Assembly: GCF_000315625.1 (NCBI RefSeq) | Contig: NW_005434583.1 | Coordinates: 216,766 to 263,951, forward strand | DNA: 47,186 nucleotides | Source: Guillardia theta CCMP2712 | Lineage: Eukaryota; Cryptophyceae; Pyrenomonadales; Geminigeraceae | Reading direction: 5' to 3' | Part shown: positions 1-12,100 of the stretch, piece by piece | Numbering within the stretch: position 1 is the stretch's first letter | How the letters are laid out: each line of letters starts with the position of its first letter | The notes under the pieces: generated by a model | Database searches by the model: none | What the model saw: only the letters and a program-made list of their open reading frames with translations | What the model was told of the DNA's origin: nothing | Made by a program: the position numbers and the translations under genes

Positions 1-22
1 TTGTCGTCCTCGCTCTCTTGGG

Positions 23-404
23 TCAAGACATGATGGTTAAGTGAGAGGAGAAGGAGGAGGAGGAGGAGCAGCCATCGGCCTTGTCCAGCTCGATGTTCTT
101 GTTCTCGCTGGTTTCCAGGCATCCTGCCTTTCCTCTCACTTTGTTCTCTCCCTCCTCTCTCGCTCTTCCTCTCCTCCTCTCCTCCTCTCCTCCTCCCTCC
201 CTCCACCCTCCCTCCCCTCCTCCCCAGTCCAGGTCGGCGTGCAGCGTGTCCATGCTAGTAGGGATGCCCCGACATTTGTTCCTCCAGCAGAACAAACTCC
301 ACCCACCTTTGTACTGTACACGGAACCACACAATGTCAGTGGTGTACAGCATCGGTCGGCGGCTGTATGTTGGCTTGCTGGACGAGGCGAACAGCTGCTC
401 GCTC

Positions 405-406
<2 letters not shown>
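23..406 (-). CDS. Possible 5' exon(s) of an unknown minus-strand gene
   Basis: An open frame starts at an ATG (404-406, minus) in a good context (gccATGagc). It encodes about 60 aromatic-rich residues that look protein-like (TDIVWFRVQYKGGW, then FCWRNKCRGIP) before running into a purine-rich tract at 140-226 that codes only Gly/Glu/Arg. A second protein-like patch (ENKNIELDKADG) lies near 60-110. I recognise no family. The plus strand is open across the same stretch and could be the 5' part of the radical SAM gene: the tract at 140-226 is pyrimidine-rich on plus and ends CCCCAG, like a 3' splice site. Only one strand is likely to be coding here and I cannot decide which. Confidence 0.25.
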
Positions 407-1523
<1,117 letters not shown>

Positions 1524-1527
1524 CGAC

Positions 1528-4500
1528 TCAGTGAGCAGACCCCCAGCTCTTCCCGAACCCGATGTCCACCACCAGCGGCACCGAAAGTTCGTGGGCGGGC
1601 GAGCATGCGCCCTCCATGACGCGCTTGACGACCTGAGAGTTGCAGGTCAGGGAGCCTGCTCGCTGCCTTTCTCCTCCTCCTCACCTTCCCTGCTCGCTCC
1701 TCGTCCCCCTCTCGCACTTCGAACACCAGCTCGTCGTGTACCTGCCATGGGTTGTCAGCTGGGGAGATTGGGAGGTGCCCACGAGAGACCTGCAGGAGCA
1801 TTCGCGCCTGCACGCCTTCCTCTTCGAGCTCCTTCTCTATCCGCAGCATCGCGCGCTTGATGATGTCTGCGGCAGTTCCCTGCTTGTCCATCACCCCTCA
1901 CACTAGCATCAGCAACATGAGTTGCCTGGATCGGCGCGTTGATGGCCTGACGACCAGCATAGTTCCCAGCAGAGCCCCTGGTGTTGATGTTGGCGATGTG
2001 GCACCGCCTCCCGAAGAGAGTCTCCACGTATCCCTAGACTTCTGCGTCAGCAGGAGGAGCGAGAGGAGGTCAGAGCAGTGCCTTGGCCTTGGCGACTTCC
2101 TTCATCGAGCTCATGTAGTTCGCGATCCCCGGGTACTGCAGAGCATGTCAACGAGGGAAGCTCCAGTCCAGCTGGACTAGAGCTGGGTACCTGCTTGAAG
2201 TACGAATCGATGTAGGTCTTGGCATCCTTCACGCTGATGTCCAACTTGCGGTGCATCAGCCGAAGTCGAGGGGAAAGGGGGAGGGGGAGGAGAGCAGACG
2301 TTACCTGCTTGCTGAGACCGAACGCGCTCTGACCGTAGATGATGCCGAAGTTGATCGCCTTGGCTCGCCGCCGGAGCTCGTCAGTGATGGACTTTTGTGG
2401 AATCCCGAAGACCTGAGGACGTAGATGTGAGGAAAGACATGGCGAGGGAATGGGAGAGCTGGGGAGGGAGAGGGGGGTGGAAGGAGCAGGTAGAAGAGCA
2501 AGGGAAAGCAGGAGAGGAGAGGAGGAAAAGAGAGGAGCAAGGGAGAGGAGCAAAGGAGAGGAGGAGAGGGGAGGAAAAAGGGAGAGGGGGAGTGAGGAGG
2601 AGGAAGGGAGAGGAGGAAGGGAGAGGAGGAAGGGAGAGAGAGGAGGGAAGGGGAGGTTGAGGGGAGGAGGAAGGGGAGGAGTTTTGGTTCCCTTATAGGG
2701 GTCAACAGGGAGCTGGTACCTGTGAGGCCGTGAGACGATGGACGTCGATGTTGTTGTGAAACGCTTCCCGCAAAGTGTCAACTTCCGCCATGTGGGCAAG
2801 CAGCCGAAGCTCTGTCGAGGCACTTCAGAGATCCCCCGTTGCCTCCTCTCCTGCATCCTCCTCCGCCTCTTCCCCATCACCTCCTCTTCCCCATCACCTC
2901 CTCTTCCCCATCACCTCCTCTAACCTCCGTCTCCTCTGTCTCATCCTCCCCCAACCTCACCGATCTGCGAGTAGTCCGCCGAGAGTAGCGTCCATCCTGG
3001 CGCTGCCACGAACGCCTCTCTCAATGTTTTCCCCTCCCCGGTGTTGGGAATGTTCTGCAGGTTTGGGTCCACCGACGACAACCTTCCCGTTGCTGTCGCA
3101 GCCATGCAGAAGGAGGTGTGGACGCGGCCGGAGTGAGGGTGGATGGATCGCATCAGGCCGTCTGTATAGGTCGACTTGAGCTTCGTGAGGTACCTCCACC
3201 TGCATCCTCCCCGTCAGCTCGCAAATGTTGCCAGCGCTGCTCGCACTCGTTCACGAAGGTCGCGATCTCGTGACCGCGCTTTGCCAACTCCTCCAACACC
3301 TCGCTGCTCGTGCTGAAGTCTCCAGACTTGCCTTTTTTCTCGGGCCTCGGCAGCTTCAGCTCTTGGAAGAACACCTTCACCCTCCATCAGCATCCTCAAC
3401 AGGCAACGGAGGAGGCCTGACCTGCGCCAGCTGCTTCGGGGAGGCGATCAGAAACTTCCTCTTGGCCAGGCGGTAGATGCGGTCCTCCAAGGACGAGACT
3501 CTTCTTGCGTACCTGGAGGAGCATCAGCTGCCCTCCACCACGACGAGGCTACCGCACTCTTGCGAGAGATTTTCCAGCCGCTGCCTGTCCACGAGTACTC
3601 CACATGCTTCCATCCTCGCCAGCACCGGCACCAGCGGACGTTCCATGAGCTCGTAGGGGGAAGACACTCTTTCCCTTGCTAGGCGAGGCTGCCGATGACG
3701 TCAGCAGAGAGGCTGTCAGCTGGATGGCTGCTGGACCTGCAGCACGCCATGGAGCCGAAAGACAGCATCGGCGATAGCTCCAGCATGCTTCACGGCGAGA
3801 GCAGGGGCAGTGGACTCAAGCTTGATCTTCGTCCTCTTCGTCACTCCAGCCGCCTGCAGGAATCAGACGCTCGTTTTAGAGACCGTACAAGAAGCGGATG
3901 GAGAGAAAAGATGAAAGGGAGAAGGAGAGAGACAAATAGCGAAGAGGGGGAGGAAGGGCAAAGAGAAAGTAGAGCAAACCTGTAAGATTTGACGCAGCTC
4001 AGGGATGCGAGCACGGAGATGCTTGTCTGCACAAAAAAGTCAAACTCATTTGCTGCTCTGAGAGGAGACGGAGGTACTGGCAAGTTCGTCGAGCTCGTGA
4101 TTCAGCTTGCCCGAGTCAAGACAGAAGGACAGCAGGTTGACGTCATCGAACGGTGAGAACTGCATGTTCCGCTTCTCCTTCTGTTACAGCTACCATCAGC
4201 TCCACCAGTCCCGCAGGCGAATCTGATCCCGCAAATTGATCCTACCTGCAGGACGGAGACGATTGATTTCGCGTTCGAGGTTATCTTGAGGATAGACGGG
4301 TCGCTGAACATAGAGCTCAACTTCTGCAAGACATCTGACCGCAAACTGTAAGATTCGATTATGCAACATGTCGAGAAGCACGCGAGAAGCAAAGATTAGA
4401 GAGCAGAGCAGAGCGAAGCAGAGCAGAGCAGAGCGAAGCAGAGCAGAGCAGAGCAGGAAACGGGAGGTGTAAGAACAAGAGGCGGAGATGGGTAGTCAAA

Positions 4501-6328
4501 GTAATTCCGAGGTCAAGCAGCTGTTACCTTCCAACTCGAGGCACTGAAAGGCATCTTGGAAATCTTGCGTGTCATCATGGCCTATCGGAATGTACGCCGC
4601 TTGCCCTTTCTGCACGGCCATGGCAATGCCTGTGACATTCGCAACCTGCGAGTTGGGGGAGGAGAGGAGGAATTCGACCGCAATCCTTCCAGTCCTGATG
4701 TTCAACTCAGTCCCAGAGTGGAGAAGGGTCCCCGCATCCACCTCTTAGCCTCTTCGATCCAGAGATCGAACTGTTCTATCTCCGTCAAGAGTTCGTACGA
4801 GCCTGTGAGGTCTTGCACGTCTGCATCCGGCTCTTCTGCAGATTCTGAACGAGCAAGTCAGCCCACACGACGGGGAGCCCGCCTCGCAACCTTCGACGCT
4901 CAACTCCGAAGTCTCTGACACCTCCGAGGTCTCGACTGAGACCTCTCGCGTCTTCTTCGCATTCTTGTTCATAAGAGATGCAAACCCTTGCGATTTCAAA
5001 AACTCTTCGATCCGTGAAACTTCTGCATTCTGCTTCTTCAACAGATCTTGGAAATCTTCGATCGGCACATCCTTTCGTAGTGAGACCAGCTCACGTCCCA
5101 CTCGAGCAGCCTGTCGTCTTTTGAGCCCCAACGACTTCAATTCACGTGTGCATACCTCAGCATTTGATAGGATCGCTTCCTTTCGCTTCTCCTGCTTGAT
5201 CTCTGATGCTATGAAAACTTTGAGACGTTGTATGACGTGGAAGGTATATGCAGACCTCGCTCAAGGATGGCATCTAAGCTGCCAAACTCGTTCACAAGTT
5301 TTGCAGCCGTCTTAATTCCAATCCCTGGAATGCCGGGAATGTTGTCCGTGGCGTCGCCTGCTAGCGACTGGACGTCGACGACTTTGTCGGGAGGAACTCC
5401 AAATTTCTGTATCACTCCTTCTCGGTCGATTCGAATCTTCTTGAAAGGATCCCAGATACCCACCTTATCCGTGACCTGCCAAGACGAGGGGTCAACTCAT
5501 TCGATTGGTTCTTTCAGGTCATCGAACCAGTTGATAGAGGTCCTTGTCGCTTGAGACAACCGTCACATCATGGCTGAGATCTGCAAGACGCGCTGCAAGC
5601 GTGGCGATGATGTCATCAGCCTCGAACCCTTCAACTTCAACGACAGGTATATCAAATGAAATAGCCGCTTCCTGACAGACAAAATTCGGGCTTAACATAT
5701 GTCCCGACAGGCTAAGGAAAAGGCACCTTCACAATATCAAATTGGGATTTGAGCTCCTGAGCATCAAGGTCAGTACCATGAGCAACTCTTGCATGCACAT
5801 CAGCATCATTTAGAGAGAATACAAACAATCGAATCATCAGGCCCCTGCTCTTAGCCTCCTTCCAACCCTAAAGGATCCTTACCTGTGGGACCTCCGGCCT
5901 GTTCCCCTTGTAAGAAGGCCAGATGGTAGAGCGAAATGAGGCTTCGGGATGGTCAAAGACGGCGATGATCTGAGCATTTGGAAACATCTTCATAGTAACA
6001 TGCTGGATTCACAATCAAGGAGGATCAGGAGACCGGAAGAAAGACCTGAAGCATCCGACAGAAGCCAAAGACGGCGTTGGTCGGTTGACCGTCTGAACGA
6101 GAGAGGGCAGTGACACCGTAGAAGGAACGGAAGATGATTCCAGAAGAGTCAAGAAGAACAAAATGCTTCCCTGACTCCCCCGTCTGCGTTTTCTAGAGAC
6201 AGCCATCGGGTGAATAAAATACCAGGACCGGAATAGATCACCTTGGAGGATTTGGAAGATTGAGGTTTCGGGAGCTGGTTTTCATCGTCCGGCATCAGCG
6301 CCTTCGTGGAAAAGTTTCTTGCAGGCAT
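1528..6328 (-). CDS. polA-like: DNA polymerase I, bacterial A-family type, with 5' nuclease domain
   Basis: Replicative/repair DNA polymerase, presumably organellar. Exons 6242-6328 (29 codons), 6046-6192 (49), 5883-6002 (40), 5727-5756 (10), 5528-5671 (48) and 5256-5475 (73 codons plus 1 base) join exactly into a 5' nuclease with its acidic residues kept ([41 protein letters not shown]). A 3'-5' exonuclease-like domain follows (about 3750-4900) with degenerate catalytic motifs. The polymerase domain is intact: [17 protein letters not shown], motif A DYSQIELR (split by an intron), motif [16 protein letters not shown], motif [11 protein letters not shown]. It ends in a PolI-like tail ([14 protein letters not shown]); the stop TGA is 1528-1530. 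The ATG at 6328 gives [11 protein letters not shown]; an upstream exon carrying a targeting presequence is possible but not resolved. There are roughly 20 exons, and two adjacent introns use GC donors. Most algal and plant organellar polymerases lack the 5' nuclease, so this is a bacterial-type full-length enzyme. Confidence 0.93.
1880..1925 (-). other. GC-AG intron in the polymerase gene
   Basis: The exon ends AINAPIQ and the next begins [11 protein letters not shown], exactly colinear with bacterial Pol I. The 46-bp intron therefore starts GCAACT instead of GT and ends AAGCAG. Confidence 0.85.
2034..2081 (-). other. GC-AG intron in the polymerase gene
   Basis: [11 protein letters not shown] joins [10 protein letters not shown] without gap relative to bacterial Pol I. 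This fixes the donor as AAG|GCACTG and the acceptor as TCTAG|GGA (48 bp). The intervening exon 1926-2033 is exactly 36 codons. Confidence 0.85.
2413..2719 (-). repeat. Expanded polypyrimidine intron (307 bp) in the polymerase gene
   Basis: The intron runs from CACAG|GTACCAG to CCTCAG|GTCTTC. Most of it (about 2445-2690) is C/T on the minus (sense) strand with irregular CCTCTC/CTTCC units. The gene's other introns are mostly 40-120 bp, so this one looks expanded. Confidence 0.75.
2875..2922. repeat. 17-bp tandem repeat, about three copies, in a polymerase intron
   Basis: Plus-strand unit CCCATCACCTCCTCTTC is repeated about three times. It lies in the intron that splits motif A (donor after ATC G, acceptor before AG CTT CGG). 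Here the pyrimidine-rich strand is antisense, opposite to most expanded introns in the window. Confidence 0.7.
4397..4462. repeat. AGAGC-type microsatellite in a polymerase intron
   Basis: Imperfect repeats of GCAGA/GAGCAGAGC/GAAGCAGAGC lie between the exonuclease-like exons ending at about 4500 and beginning at about 4350 on minus. They have no coding potential. Confidence 0.7.
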
Positions 6329-6574
6329 CCTGCGGCTGGTAAAGACAGACCAAATCAGCGACCCTCGAACAACATGAATGATATAAGTAAGACTTACTCG
6401 AATACATTCTGCCTGGCCGCGAAGAGCCACTGTACTGCTCTTCCTAGAGTCTTTGCGGAGAGCGGTAAGCAAACCCTATTGCTCAGAGAATCAAAGTCAA
6501 GACCTTTGCTCTGATAAGTCTTTCCGACAACTCATCCCCTGAATATGCTTCTCAGCGAGTTTGTTGACAAATTC

Positions 6575-7599
6575 TTAAGTATTACCCAAATTGTTTGATA
6601 ACAGAGAAGTCGCAACCAATGCATCCCTTGAGTCCTGGTATGCTTTGTCAACCACAAAAGCTCCAGGGATCATCAAATTCTCATAATCCATCATCTTACT
6701 AGTTTTCGAGTTGACCATAATGCTGGTCCCACAGATACCAAATAGATACGGTCATCGTCGGCAGCCGTTCCATCTGCTGTGTACACGACCTCTGAAAATC
6801 CATTCGTGGACACAACGTAGTGAACGACTGTAGGCATGAGAGTCACAAGCAGCAGAACATCTGCAATAAGGCATTACCTGTCCTCGCCAAAACCTGCGAA
6901 GCTTTCTGAATGTCAGAAATCAAGCTCTCTCCCTGTGCAGCATCCTGCGCACCAGCCGTATCAGTAACGAAAGGACGATGCAGCCACCATCTCGACAGCT
7001 CACCACGTTTAAATCTGTATTTGCTTGATCGATCATTTGTCGAATCTTTGCAGCTGATGCAGCTATGTCACTTGACAAGTAGCTCTGCTTGCTCCTGGAA
7101 AGCTGCATGGCGAATGCAAGGCAAAGGGCGTATCTCGAATCAGCATGCAGCCATTCGAGCTGAAGCTCAATGCTTGCAAGATGCCTTTCTAGCATAGACA
7201 ATGAACTAGATAAACCAGTACAAGTGTCATGAAAAGTGAAGTAAACATTCATTGCCGCTCGAACCTGTCCAACCTTTGTCGCGGGGTCAAGGAGACATTT
7301 GCTGCCCATACGGATCGGGCATTGCTTTCGACAGAGATCCCTTTCGCCATTCCTCTTGCTGTATGTCCAGCATGCATTGGGCTGAGGTAAGGTAATGGAA
7401 GGCTCCTCTGCCTCTTTCTATCGTGCAGGAATGCTCGAGATCCCGTTCGGCCCCATGACTGCTTCCTAGCTGAAACCCTCCAACCATAGAGGGGCTGAAA
7501 GGATGACAGGAAGGCTGTAGAGGAAGAAGAAGCAGGAGAGAGGAGAAGAGAACTCCTGGGTAGGAGGAGAGCCATCACGAGCGGTAGCCCTCCCTTCAT
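6575..7599 (-). CDS. Unknown protein with secretory/plastid-type leader
   Basis: I do not recognise the family. The ATG at 7599 starts MKGGLPLVMALLLPRSSLLL, a hydrophobic leader followed by SSSSTAFLSSFQPL. A Phe just after a signal-peptide-like stretch is the known mark of plastid-directed proteins in cryptophytes and other red-derived secondary plastids. After an intron (donor AGG|GTTTCAG) the body reads through KVGQVRAAMNVYFTFHDTC and a helix-rich middle (SMLERHLASIELQLEWLHA, AASAAKIRQMIDQANTDLN). It ends with VVHYVVSTNGFSEVVYTADG and DSRDALVATSLLSNNLGNT. Four introns are inferred; the stop TAA is 6575-6577. Total length is roughly 270-300 residues. The gene lies upstream of, and on the same strand as, the polymerase gene (about 250 bp apart). 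Function is unknown and plastid targeting is an inference. Confidence 0.6.
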
Positions 7600-9162
7600 C
7601 CCTTGCAACCTCCTGCCATGTTCGCTCTAGATAGATTCCAAAACCATCAGGCAATTGGGACTGAGATGGGATGGGGATCATGGTGGATTCTCCCCGGCCC
7701 CGCCGGCGGCGGTGGGCCGGCCCGGACTGAGAGTCCGATTTAGGCTCAGGGCCCGCCTCGGCCCGCCGAGCCGGGAATCATCGAGTCGGACTCCGGGATC
7801 CAATGCGATCCCAGTGCCACACTAGTACTGTACTAGTAGTGAGTGAAAAAAAAGAAATATAATAGTTATTGCAGGTACTAGCTCGGCCGGCCATTCAATA
7901 ATGATTGGGGGGGTGGCATTGATAGGGGTAAATAGGTGGGTGATGGTAGTGTCACTAATAAAATCGTGGGGGTTGAAAAATGATAGTTGATGACAGAACC
8001 CACCCTCAAAGTGACTATCTCTTCCCTCCACCCCACCCACTGTTGTTGAGGAAAATTCATTGACACCTACCCTACCCTACAAGCTTGTTTTAGACAGTTA
8101 AAACGTTTTGCACCCCCTAACCCCGCAGTGAGGGGTCTGGATAGGCCCATCTCCATCCTTGTGGACGGGTACCCACACCTGCTTCGAGTGATCTTGAACG
8201 TATGCCCCCCCAGGCTCCGTCCCATGCGCGGCTTATCTTTAACAAGTACCCCACCATGTACACTAATGTTCAAAGTTTAACCCTTGCATCGGGACCACCC
8301 AACCCACCCACCCGGGCCTTGCTTCTTTCGAATACCCCTCATTTGTGGCAGTCAGTTTCACTGTACCCCCGTTTTCACATGCTATCACCCCGTCATGATT
8401 ACATTTTGTGCGCATCTTTTTGCACCCCTACCCCCTCTTCTTCTTTTTTTTTTTTTAACTCGTCCCTGGTCTTCCCCGGGGGGCGCATTATACCTTTTAA
8501 CCACCCCCGCTTTTCTATCTTGTGAACAGAGGACTGAACTCCCCGTTGAAGGAGAAACCGAATGGCAACCAAAGGGTTTTGAGGGCGAGGCGATGCTGAT
8601 GAGGCGATGGTGTGAATGGTGCCCTTGAAAGATAATGAGTAGAATAAACGATTAAGTGTGTATTGAGAAGAAGCATGCCAGAGGCTAAGTAGATATGAAA
8701 ATTGGACAAAGTAGGATTGCTGTTGTTGGCTGGGAGAGATTAGTGCATCACTGGTTTAGAAATTATGATGTGCCGTCAGAGCCTTGACAGAGAAGAATGA
8801 TTTTTATAAACAAAGATAAGCCGAATAGAAGAAGTTGACGTATGCAAGAATAGGTCAATCTGTGTTTATCAGGGGAGTAGACAGAAGAAATTGTGAAGGA
8901 GATGAAGTTGAAGATTGTTGGGGGAAAATAGGGAGAAGGGCGGAGGAATACGGCAGAACAGGGCCATGGAAAATTGGCTGTTGTAGCTACCATGAAAACG
9001 ATGGCAATTTTGTTTCAGAGCAGTCTGGCAGAAAGACGCTGATTCGTTAGAAATGGAAACGATGACCAGATTGTTTTCGAAAGCGGAGTGTCACCCAGGC
9101 TGATGATATGAAAAGGTTTGAAGGGATATACTGCAACAAGCTTGCCAAGGAGGCGCTCAGCT
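7600..9162. other. Divergent intergenic region (about 1.6 kb)
   Basis: It separates the unknown minus gene from the polycystin gene. It holds a GC-rich palindromic island (about 7690-7800), an AT-richer stretch, then a C-rich plus-strand block (about 8060-8530) full of ACCCC/CCCTACC words and a T-run, and finally ordinary sequence up to the polycystin start. I find no convincing gene. Promoters of both flanking genes should lie here, but I see no defined element. Confidence 0.6.
7690..7800. repeat. GC-rich palindromic island (dispersed family)
   Basis: This is a stretch of G/C with short inverted words (CTCGG-CCCG-CCGAG, GGGCCGGCCC). It shares GGGCCCGCCTC, GAGTCCGA/GAGTCGGA and CCGGCCCGG words with islands at about 18190-18365, 18530-18605 and 21835-21895. 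It lies at the 5' end of the minus gene 6575-7599. Confidence 0.5.
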
Positions 9163-12100
9163 ATGCAAGGTACTGTAGTTGCCAGTGTGTTGCGGAGGCG
9201 GAGCAAGAACAGGCAATCAAAGAAGTATGAAGAGGAAGAAATCGAGAGCTTGATCAATGATCCCATAGATCATCTGGTGAAAGACATCCAAGAAGTTGAA
9301 GGAGTCCTCAGGGAATCAGAAATACAGAAGCTCTTTGGCCTGAAGAGTAGATGTGAACCTATTGCACAGAGAGAAATCCAGATCAATGGCCTCCTAGGTA
9401 AAGTGCGGGAGAAGCTATCACGCTCGTCATCGTATGTGAGGCTGTTTGGGACGTCCATCTTCTTCATCGTGTACGTCTCGTTTCTCTTCATGCAGCGAGA
9501 CATCACATCTTCCTACTACGTCGAGAGCTCTGTCATCGACCTTGTTCTCAGTAATCTTCCTCTGCTTGGCAACGGAGGCTACATGAACTCGGGTCTGGGC
9601 TCGACGGGCTTCCTGAGCACGTCTGCAGACTTCTTCTCCTGGTAGGGATCATGCTATGAGTATAATCGCCGACGTTGACTGTGATCGGCAGGTTTCGGGG
9701 GATAGCTCAGGTGGTGTTCAGCGATCCTGTATGTGGAGATGGAAGTTGTGATGCGCCCGACGAGTATCCGGGCTTCGGGCGGTTCGGATGCATCAAGGAC
9801 TGCGGCAAGTACAAGAACGTCACCACGCTCACTATCACGCTGGCAGACATCATCCAGCAAAGCTCGTCAGAGCTCGGTTTCCCTCTCAAAGACTCTGCGC
9901 TGGACAGCGATCCGTCAAGGGTGCGATATTTCTACAACATTTACAGCGATACGATGGGAGACTTTCTCTTCGAGACCGACACAAACGCAACCCAGCTGAC
10001 GTTCGAAGTTCCCGACGGGGAGCTTACGTTGGTGCTATACCAGGACTCGTCTTTAGAGGAAGCGGTGGAGAATCAAGCGGTGACGTCATTGTTCAGGGTG
10101 ACACCGAGGTAAGAGAAGGTCGTACGAGAGTAGATGAGCTGAGCTTGGCTCGCAGCTCTTTCTCGACTCTCTCAAAAAGGAAGTCGGCCATCGAATATGG
10201 GAACCACAGAGAAAATTTCAAGAACGCAGTTTTCAACGAGAACGCCTTGAAAACCATGTGTCGATCCCCAACAGACGCTATGCGTACTTTCTGCGACAAG
10301 TTCAACCCCGAAGGTAGGAAGAGGCATGGCGTGACGGTGAGGGTTCTGACTGAGATCTGGATGAAAGATGTCGGCTACCTGATGACCTCCAAGTACGGGC
10401 TGAGCGGCAAGATCGAGCTCAAGGACTCGGTGACGGGCGTGTTGGAGACCATAGTGGAGGTAAGCTTGCCGCTGCTTGGCGTGCTTGTAAGGGTTGTACA
10501 GGTCGGGTACTGCAGCATCCTTCCCAACATGAGCGGGAGTCCGTACGCGGCAGCGAACAAGGCGAAGATCATTGAGTCGGGATCCAGCTGCGATGTTTCA
10601 TCGAGAGCGCGGAGAAGATCTCGAGCCAGAAGTGTCAATGCAGGCAAAACTCCTGAGACCTTCAGAGACTGGAAACCCCGTGCTAAGGTGGAACATGTGC
10701 AAAAGGGAAACAATCCTCGTGCAAACAGCATGGATCCTACTATCCACGCGTCTTCTAGCAGTCTCGATCAAGTGACATTGAGGTCTTTGAATTGTCCTCA
10801 CACCGGTCAAACATTCACCGACCAGTCTGGCTATGTCACCTCGGGATATACGAACTATGCGGACAATTCTAATTGCCGTTGGATCATTGCCCCGCAGGGA
10901 GCAACCAATGTGACCTTGACCTTCCAGTTGTTTGCAGTTGAAACTGATTATGATTGGGTGACTCTATCCTCTTGTTCAGATCCATCTTGCAGCAGCCCAA
11001 ACTGGATTGTAGACTTGACAGGCTATCTGTACGACATTGATCAGCAAGTGACATCACCAACGGGCATTATGCTGGTTGAGTTCACATCGGATGATTCTGT
11101 TGACTGGAGAGGTTTCTGTGCGACGTGGGGAACCGGAGTCGCTTGTCCTACCAACCCAAACCCCCCGATTGTCAGAGAAGTCAAGGAGTACTGGGTCAGT
11201 CCCATCCAAGATAACTACGACGCTGTTACTTTTGCCCAAGTCGAGGTGGTTACCTTCTCAGAGTTTACCTACCTGCGGTATGCCCTCTCACCATATGGTG
11301 ATACCAACCCTACTTGTGACTGCACCAACTGGGAAGACGAGGCCTCTTGCCCCAACACCGTCAAGAATGGCTCCAAGCTTGTGCTGTACAACAAACACTT
11401 AAAATCACCTGGCTACTGGACCATCAATGTCGTCGCTTGCCTCAAGTTTCCTGATGTCACAATGCCAAGCTCAAGCTCGTCCTACTGGAACACATTTGTG
11501 GAACCACCTCGTATCGTTTTTTCTGTTCCCGAAAATATCTCAATCATCCATGTGAACGGGTCAAAAGTAAATACCTCCTTGTGTGGAAACTACTCTGTTT
11601 TCGACGTTTGGAGGAAGATCGTTGAGAACAGGCTAAACGCTTCTCTTTTGTTCCCTCAGCAGATCAGCGTCAACGTCTCTAGGCTCTCGGAGACTGCAGA
11701 CGTGTCAGGCGAAGTCTTGGCAACCTCCAACGTCCAAGCGGCGACCATCATCAACATGCTGCTGGATCATCGTAAGGAGATGCAGGAGGCGCTGACGCTG
11801 GCTTGTCCGCTCTTGACGGCGTTACAAGAGATGTCGATCAGCACGAGCTCGGTCTTCACCAAGAGCACGAGAGGTGAGGGGCCCGACGCCTCGTCCGTCT
11901 TGTCAGTCGCTGACAGCTCGTGTGACAGGTCAGGCCTGCGAGTCGCATTATGATTGCGATACAGGACTTTTCTGCTCCCAGCAGGGCTCGTCGAGCACGG
12001 GAGGGTTAGGGACATGTGACCTCTGCAGCTTCTGCAAAGTTGACGCGAGCGACGCGATCGATCTCAGGTGTCCGACCATCACGTGTCCGACCTCGGGGCA

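Noticed and set aside
6329-6472. Upstream in-frame extension of the polymerase with MLTALRKDSRKSSTVALRG
   Set aside because: Attractive as a presequence, but the best splice pair (CGA|GTAAGT ... ACCAG) does not join in frame with MPARNF, so it was not added to the CDS.
8070-8110. CCCTACCCTAC words as an internal telomere
   Set aside because: Only two or three irregular units; similar C-rich words recur in several spacers, so no telomere array.
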